6,066 bases of DNA from Eubacteriales Family XIII. Incertae Sedis bacterium (GTDB lineage: Bacteria; Bacillota; Clostridia; Peptostreptococcales; Anaerovoracaceae), in NCBI GenBank assembly GCA_031278255.1, contig JAITKU010000076.1, forward strand, positions 1 through 6,066, in the 5' to 3' direction. Position 1 is the first letter of the stretch. Each line of letters starts with the position of its first letter. Positions 1-3,808 of the stretch are shown here, piece by piece. The translations under genes and the position numbers were made by a program. The notes under the pieces were generated by a model. That model was not told the DNA's origin. It was given only the letters and a program-made list of their open reading frames with translations, and did not search any database.

Positions 1-1039
1 AGGTTATGGCCGCCGTGATCGCGCTCTTGAAGTCGGCCGCGCTGTCTTGATCCGTTACGGAAGTCAAGCCCATGCCCGCCGTCGCCGCGTAGCCGCCGTA
101 TTGGCCGTAATACTCGTAATCGCCCGAATCGGACGCGACGTCTATGCCCGCTTTCTCGTTCCACAGCATAACGGTATAGCCGACGGTCTGCCCGGTCCAC
201 TGCGCGTACAGGGTCGTGTTCGCGTTTATCGCGGTGTTGAAATCAAACGGTGTTTGGCCTTCCTTGTCTCTTGTCCATCCGCTGAAAGTGTAGCCCGCGC
301 GGGTCGGGGCGGCGGGTCCTGTTGCCGTGCCTCCTTGCGTCACGGTTTGGAACGGGACCTGCGTGCCCTCGGAGTAGAAGGACACGTAATAGGACGTACT
401 CTCTTTAAAGACCGGCGCCAGAATGATATCCTTGTTCAAAACGGTATTGAAATTATAAGGCCCTCCACTTTCCGCATCCTTCCAATAGGAAAACACCTTG
501 CTTGCGGCGGCGTCGTCGAAGATCGCCGTTTCCGCCTTGCTCGGCTCGGCTTTGACGGCCGACTCGCCGATCGGAACGCTCTTTGTCAGGAATACGTCGC
601 CGTCGCCGTCCAGAAAGGACAGCAGCGCGTCCTTTCGGAAGTGCGCGAACACGTCCGTGTTTTCGGCAATGCCCGAGAAGCCGAAAGGCTTCGCCTTCGC
701 GTCGCCCTGCGGCGCGGTGTACCAGCCGATAAAGGCGCCGTAGCCGGCATTGGCGTTGGGAGTCCCGGCATTGAGAACGGGACCCGGCGTTCCGGGATTG
801 GCGACATTGCGGTTATCCACCGCAAGCCTGCAGTACAGTTCGGGGATCGCAATCGACATGTTCGTGCCCCCCGCTGTCTGCACCGTCTGCACCGCAAGGG
901 TATAAAACGTGACGTACTTCGGATCGCCCGCGTCGGCGGAAACCGCGGCGGGCGTAAACGCCGGCAGCAGGGCCGCCGTCAGGATTGCGGCGATCACCCG
1001 CCGCGCCCTCTCGATTCTTTTGCTCGGCCTGACAGTCAT
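1..1039 (-). CDS. Secreted InlB B-repeat (Listeria-Bacteroides repeat) protein, 3' end off window
   Basis: Probable exported or surface protein. The frame is open from the ATG at 1039 to the left edge, giving 346 residues with no stop. Residues 1-35 look like a signal peptide: a basic start with several Arg/Lys, a hydrophobic stretch (about 15-33) and a likely cut after VSA at 33-35. Residues about 218-281 match the InlB B-repeat/Flg_new pattern: VSFYSEGTQ, then AGYTFSGWTRD, then a TTLYAQWT ending. Two more divergent units precede it, one ending near VFAHF (130-134) and one near IILAPVF (205-211), with FIGWYT and FSYWKD in the GW position. The tail from about 287 (YTVMLWNEK) is Tyr/Gly rich and is cut off. 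Any cell-wall anchor would lie outside the window. In known families such repeats occur in surface adhesins and large secreted proteins; the exact role here is unknown. The start is fixed by an excellent ribosome site. The gene is divergent from the metabolic genes, so a functional link is not shown. Confidence 0.88.
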   Translation of the reverse strand, partial: MTVRPSKRIERARRVIAAILTAALLPAFTPAAVSADAGDPKYVTFYTLAVQTVQTAGGTNMSIAIPELYCRLAVDNRNVANPGTPGPVLNAGTPNANAGYGAFIGWYTAPQGDAKAKPFGFSGIAENTDVFAHFRKDALLSFLDGDGDVFLTKSVPIGESAVKAEPSKAETAIFDDAAASKVFSYWKDAESGGPYNFNTVLNKDIILAPVFKESTSYYVSFYSEGTQVPFQTVTQGGTATGPAAPTRAGYTFSGWTRDKEGQTPFDFNTAINANTTLYAQWTGQTVGYTVMLWNEKAGIDVASDSGDYEYYGQYGGYAATAGMGLTSVTDQDSAADFKSAITAAIT

Positions 1040-1046
1040 GCTACGT

Positions 1047-1056
1047 ACCTCCTTCC
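1047..1056 (-). promoter_or_regulatory. Ribosome binding site of the secreted repeat protein
   Basis: On the minus strand the sequence reads GGAAGGAGGT, then 7 bases, then ATG at 1039. This near-perfect Shine-Dalgarno match fixes the start codon and supports the gene being real although its frame has no stop in the window. Confidence 0.85.
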
Positions 1057-1060
1057 GCTC

Positions 1061-1090
1061 TCCGGCCCGATGCGCGCATCGCTCGCCGGA
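1061..1090. repeat. 30-bp inverted repeat just upstream of the secreted-protein RBS
   Basis: The core CGATGCGCGCATCG (1068-1081) is a perfect 14-base palindrome. It is flanked by matching arms TCCGGC (1061-1066) and GCCGGA (1085-1090), offset by one unpaired base on one side and three on the other. As RNA on the minus strand it would fold into a hairpin ending 4 bases before the Shine-Dalgarno sequence. It could affect translation, or as DNA it could be a protein-binding dyad. The structure is seen; its role is inferred. Confidence 0.55.
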
Positions 1091-1265
1091 AACACACCGC
1101 GCGGGACGCGACGCCGCGCGCGGCCTCAGACTGTGCTGTTCTTACTATACGATACCGTCATAAACATAAAGCGAAGCGCGCATACTACCCGCCGCGCGCG
1201 TTTTCGCCGCAAACCAAAACCCGCACGGCATTCCAATCTGTATAATAACCGCGTTCTTTGCGGAT

Positions 1266-1294
1266 ATCATACCATAATCCAGCAAATTTATCAA
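1266..1294 (-). promoter_or_regulatory. Sigma-A type promoter for the secreted repeat protein
   Basis: Read on the minus strand: -35 TTGATA (1294-1289), a 17-base spacer, and -10 TATGAT (1271-1266), each box one mismatch from consensus. A TG one base upstream of the -10 makes it an extended -10. AT-rich DNA with A-tracts lies upstream (about 1309-1335), and a short dyad TCGAA/TTCGA (1295-1308) abuts the -35. The start of transcription would be near 1259, leaving a leader of about 220 bases before the ATG at 1039. That leader is GC-rich and contains the palindromes CCGCGCGG (1097-1104) and CCGCGCGCGG (1114-1123). Confidence 0.7.
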
Positions 1295-1353
1295 TCGAAT
1301 CTTTTCGAGGGAAATATTTTTTACGGCCTTTTTACAATGATTGCCGCGTCGAT

Positions 1354-1407
1354 GTCCGGCCTCGGGATTTTCACCGCTTCGGAACTTTGGCCGCCTCGGG
1401 GCCGGAC
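1354..1407. repeat. Long-arm inverted repeat between the divergent promoters
   Basis: GTCCGGCC (1354-1361) is an exact inverted copy of GGCCGGAC (1400-1407). In plus-strand RNA the pairing would extend inward to 1366/1395 with two G-U pairs, giving about 13 pairs around a 28-base loop. The motif CCTCGGG also occurs in direct orientation at 1360-1366 and 1394-1400. Neither side is followed by a T-run, so it is not a standard terminator. It lies upstream of both -35 boxes, which suits a shared operator or looping site, but no regulator family is identified. Confidence 0.5.
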
Positions 1408-1428
1408 GGATAAGGAAAAATGTGTAAG

Positions 1429-1457
1429 TTGACATTTCCGCGATTTTTTATTATACT
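1429..1457 (+). promoter_or_regulatory. Near-consensus sigma-A promoter for the cupin/dehydrogenase genes
   Basis: A perfect -35 TTGACA (1429-1434), a 17-base spacer and -10 TATACT (1452-1457, one mismatch). The spacer contains a T-run. Transcription should begin near 1464, leaving a leader of about 115 bases before the cupin ATG at 1580. A promoter this strong suggests high basal expression unless a repressor or the structured leader limits it. The 8-base palindrome ATCCGGAT (1460-1467) covers the expected start site. Confidence 0.85.
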
Positions 1458-1493
1458 GTATCCGGATGGCATTACAAAATTTAAGTGCGCTCA

Positions 1494-1544
1494 CCGATCC
1501 GGTGCCGCGGCGCGCCGGTCCGCTTGCGCGGCGTTTGGGATCGG
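1494..1544 (+). promoter_or_regulatory. Structured 5' leader hairpin of the cupin mRNA
   Basis: Two nested exact stems are visible: CCGATCC (1494-1500) with GGATCGG (1538-1544), and inside it GCCGCG (1504-1509) with CGCGGC (1527-1532). They are separated by a 3-by-5 internal loop and close a 17-base loop (1510-1526). The fold lies inside the predicted leader and ends about 21 bases before the Shine-Dalgarno site. There is no T-run after it, so it is not a simple terminator. It could be a protein-bound or ligand-bound leader element or an mRNA-stabilising stem. I do not recognise a known riboswitch class in it. Confidence 0.5.
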
Positions 1545-1565
1545 ACGGCGGCGACAATGGGAAAC

Positions 1566-1571
1566 GGAGGG
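1566..1571 (+). promoter_or_regulatory. Ribosome binding site that sets the cupin start
   Basis: GGAGGG lies 8 bases before the ATG at 1580. An in-frame ATG at 1466 would add 38 residues, but it falls at the predicted transcription start (about 1464), has no ribosome site, and its extension would be read through the leader hairpin. The start at 1580 is therefore preferred. Confidence 0.75.
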
Positions 1572-1579
1572 CTCCGAAC

Positions 1580-2557
1580 ATGCGCGACGGCAAGCTGCCA
1601 AACCGATACAAGCACCTTGTGAAGCCCCTGAATTGGCGGGAGGGTCCCGCCGGTCTCTATCCCGACAAGCTCTTCTTTATGGAGGGCGCCTCCGATATGG
1701 AGGGTCTCGGTCTCTGTTTTTCCTTTCTGTATGTAAAGGCGCCGTGCAGCTTCCATCCCATGGAGGGAAGCGTTTCGCATCCCTACGATGAGGTCTTGGT
1801 GTTCGCCTCGCTCGACCGGGGGGATATCTTGCACCTCGGCGCAGAGATTTCCATAGAACTCGGCCCCGAAAGGGAAGAATACGCGTTCAGCGATCCCGTC
1901 TGCGTATGCGTCCCGCGCGGACTTGCGCACGGTCCCGTTCGCGTGCGCGGCACGGAAAGGCCTTTCGTGCATTACGCGATCGCCCTCTCGCCCGCGTACG
2001 CGGAGGAACGCGTCGCCGCGTCGCAAAGGACGCCGGCCGCGGGGTCCGGCAAATACGCGCATCTGATCAAGCCTTTCCTGTTTCACCGCGACGAGAACGA
2101 CAAGAGCGAAATGGGCTATGCCCTCGCCGTGGACGCGCGCGGCGTCGGGCATCCGGCGGAAGCCGGCGTCGGCCCCGGCAACGCGGACAGCCTGCTGTGG
2201 CTCTTCGGCAGCGAACTGGAGGACTTCCCGCTCAATTTCACATGGGGGCATTACAGCCGCTGCGGAAAATGGCATCGCGCCGGCGAAATGCACAGCCATC
2301 CGGAGGAGGAGGCCCTCTTCTTCGTGGGCCTGAATCCGGACGATCCCTTGGACTTCGGGGCGGAACCGGAATGCGGACTCGGCCCCGCGTGCGAGCGCCA
2401 CATCATAAATCGGCCGTCCGTGTACGTGATGCCGCCGAACCTGCCGCATCTGCCCGTGATCCTTCGCTGGGTCGATCGGCCTTACGGCTTGGTGGTCTGC
2501 AACCTGAGCGGCGTACACGCCTCGCCTTGGTCCGTGACGATCGAGGACATTCTGTGA
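1580..2557 (+). CDS. Two-domain cupin protein (bicupin)
   Basis: A 325-residue soluble protein with no signal peptide or membrane segment. It is built from two related halves: YKHLVKP (10-16) recurs as YAHLIKP (159-165), and each half carries a cupin barrel signature. The C-terminal domain has a complete metal site, HSHPEEE with H238, H240 and E244, plus H290 in the second motif (PPNLPH). The N-terminal domain keeps H67, E71 and H117 (PRGLAH), but the first His of the HxH pair is replaced by V65. A further His (H59/H232) is shared by both halves. Known cupins bind Fe, Mn, Ni or Zn and include dioxygenases, isomerases, decarboxylases and ligand-binding proteins; oxygen-dependent chemistry would be surprising in an anaerobe. 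It is first in the probable operon, 56 bases before the alcohol dehydrogenase, which suggests a role in the same alcohol or aromatic pathway. The fold assignment is confident; the activity is unknown. Confidence 0.85.
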   Translation: MRDGKLPNRYKHLVKPLNWREGPAGLYPDKLFFMEGASDMEGLGLCFSFLYVKAPCSFHPMEGSVSHPYDEVLVFASLDRGDILHLGAEISIELGPEREEYAFSDPVCVCVPRGLAHGPVRVRGTERPFVHYAIALSPAYAEERVAASQRTPAAGSGKYAHLIKPFLFHRDENDKSEMGYALAVDARGVGHPAEAGVGPGNADSLLWLFGSELEDFPLNFTWGHYSRCGKWHRAGEMHSHPEEEALFFVGLNPDDPLDFGAEPECGLGPACERHIINRPSVYVMPPNLPHLPVILRWVDRPYGLVVCNLSGVHASPWSVTIEDIL

Positions 2558-2613
2558 TATCCAAATCCATTCTACATAACAGACAAACGATATGCCGAAA
2601 AGGAGGTATACCC

Positions 2614-3711
2614 ATGAAGATCAAAGCGGCGATCACGCACGAAAAGGGTACGATGTCTTTGGAGGAACTGGAACTCGCCCCTCCGCAAAAGGGGCAGGTC
2701 CTGGTTAAAATGGTGGCCTGCGGCGTCTGCCACACGGACGAGGCCGGCATCAATCAACTGATACCCGTGGCCCTGCCCGCCGTATTCGGCCACGAGGGGG
2801 TGGGCGTGGTCGAGGAACTCGGTCCCGGCGTGACAAGTCTTAAAAAGGGCGATCGTATCATCATGACTTTCCCCTCCTGCGGGGTCTGCGACTACTGCGC
2901 GGAGGGGCATCCCTACGCCTGCGACAATATCAACACCCTCTTCTTCAACGGCAGTTATCTCGACGGCACGAAGCGCCTGTCCCAAAACGGCACGGCGGTT
3001 TCCTCGTTCTTCGGACAGGGCGCTTTCGCGACCTACGCCGTCGCGGATGAAAGGAACGTCGTCAAGGCGGACGTGGCCTCGGACGACGAGTTGGCCTATC
3101 TCTGCTCGCTCGGCTGCGGCGTGCAGACGGGCGTGGGCGCGGTCCTGAACCGGCTTCGCCCAAAGAAAGGCAGTTCCATCGCCGTATTCGGCTGCGGCGG
3201 CGTCGGCATGAGCGCCGTCATGGGCGCCGCGATCGCGGGCTGCGGTACGATCATCGCCGTGGACGTGGCGCCGTCCCGTCTCGAAACGGCCAAATCGCTC
3301 GGCGCGACCCACGCCGTCAACGGCAGGGAATGCGACGCGGTGGAGGAGATCCGGAAGATCACAAAGGGGGGCGCGCAGTACAGCGTGGAATCCTCGGGCG
3401 TGCCGGCCCTGACGCTGCAGGCCCTGAACAGTCTGCGCCGCAACGGCGCGGCCATCGTGGTCAGCGTGACGGGACCCGCCGAGGTCAGCATCGCGCTCGA
3501 ACCCATGCTCATGAACAAGAGCGCCACCCTGTACGGCCTGACCGAGGGCGGTTCCAATCCCCCTATATTCATCCCGGAGCTTGTAAAATACTATCGGGAG
3601 GGCAGACTGCCCATAGACAAATTGGTCAAGTTCTACAAGTTCGAGGATATAAAGCGGGCTTTTGAGGATTCGCACAGCGGCGCCACGATCAAGCCGATCC
3701 TGCGCTTCTGA
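2614..3711 (+). CDS. Zinc-dependent NAD alcohol dehydrogenase (aryl/benzyl alcohol-like MDR family)
   Basis: A 365-residue cytoplasmic oxidoreductase expected to interconvert an alcohol and an aldehyde. All hallmarks of the medium-chain dehydrogenase family are present. Catalytic zinc ligands are C39 (in GVCHTD), H60 (in GHEG) and C168 (in LGCGV). The structural zinc site is C89, C92, C95 and C103 with the usual 3-3-8 spacing. The Rossmann motif GCGGVG is at 193-198, and D217 at the end of the next strand favours NAD over NADP. The segment SSFFGQGAFATYAV (130-143) resembles the benzyl alcohol dehydrogenase (XylB-like) branch, so an aromatic alcohol is a reasonable but unproven substrate. The length is normal for the family. 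AAGGAGGT (2600-2607) lies 6 bases before the ATG. The 56-base gap after the cupin contains no terminator, so the two are probably co-transcribed. Confidence 0.93.
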   Translation: MKIKAAITHEKGTMSLEELELAPPQKGQVLVKMVACGVCHTDEAGINQLIPVALPAVFGHEGVGVVEELGPGVTSLKKGDRIIMTFPSCGVCDYCAEGHPYACDNINTLFFNGSYLDGTKRLSQNGTAVSSFFGQGAFATYAVADERNVVKADVASDDELAYLCSLGCGVQTGVGAVLNRLRPKKGSSIAVFGCGGVGMSAVMGAAIAGCGTIIAVDVAPSRLETAKSLGATHAVNGRECDAVEEIRKITKGGAQYSVESSGVPALTLQALNSLRRNGAAIVVSVTGPAEVSIALEPMLMNKSATLYGLTEGGSNPPIFIPELVKYYREGRLPIDKLVKFYKFEDIKRAFEDSHSGATIKPILRF

Positions 3712-3717
3712 TCGATC

Positions 3718-3787
3718 GTCGCGCAATCTTTGAGCCGTAAACCTTTGGATATCGCTTCCGAATTTTTTTGTGCGACAGCGTTTTTTT
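3718..3787 (+). terminator. Weak terminator-like or attenuator-like fold after the dehydrogenase
   Basis: GTCGCGCA (3718-3725) can pair with TGTGCGAC (3769-3776) with one G-U pair, and one further A-T pair extends it. The stem is followed 4 bases later by seven T (3781-3787). The 43-base loop is too large for an efficient classical terminator, and a second T-run (3763-3769) lies inside it. The element could reduce, rather than stop, transcription into the aldehyde oxidoreductase gene. I found no convincing promoter in the 97-base gap, so read-through is still expected. Confidence 0.3.
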
Positions 3788-3808
3788 AATTGAAGAAAGG
3801 AAATCGCC

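Larger units (their letters stand above)
1040..1579. other. Divergent regulatory region without a credible gene
   Basis: This 540-base stretch separates two divergent transcription units. It contains a promoter facing each way, a long minus-strand leader, a shorter plus-strand leader and three inverted repeats, listed separately. The middle (about 1250-1345) is clearly more AT-rich than the flanking genes. Frames that cross it lack a convincing ribosome site or family signature, and they overlap the promoters, so I call no gene here. No regulator gene is present in the window, so any factor that reads these sites must be encoded elsewhere. Confidence 0.75.

Noticed and set aside
1144..1172. 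A second minus-strand promoter using TATAGT (1149-1144)
   Set aside because: The -10 is good, but no acceptable -35 occurs at 16-18 bases and there is no extended -10; the 1266-1294 promoter is much better.
1241..1246. TATAAT on the plus strand as a promoter
   Set aside because: Perfect -10 sequence, but the bases 17 upstream (AACCCG) do not resemble a -35 and no plus-strand gene follows closely.
47..1432. Long plus-strand open frame across the left third of the window
   Set aside because: It is antisense to the secreted repeat protein, is very Arg-rich, has no ribosome site or family motif, and runs through both divergent promoters.
1145..1435. Minus-strand 96-residue open frame in the intergenic region
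   Set aside because: No Shine-Dalgarno sequence before its ATG at 1435, it starts upstream of the mapped minus-strand promoter boxes, and it has no recognisable domain.
1466..1579. 38-residue N-terminal extension of the cupin from the ATG at 1466
   Set aside because: That ATG sits at the predicted transcription start, lacks a ribosome site, and the extension is low in cupin features; the ATG at 1580 has GGAGGG at good spacing.
1906..2613. Upstream extension of the alcohol dehydrogenase frame into the cupin gene
   Set aside because: The extension is an out-of-frame reading of the cupin gene; the ATG at 2614 has an excellent ribosome site and matches the usual family start.
3712..3808. An internal promoter for the aldehyde oxidoreductase
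   Set aside because: No paired -35 and -10 boxes at 16-18 base spacing; TTTAAT near 3785 has no partner.
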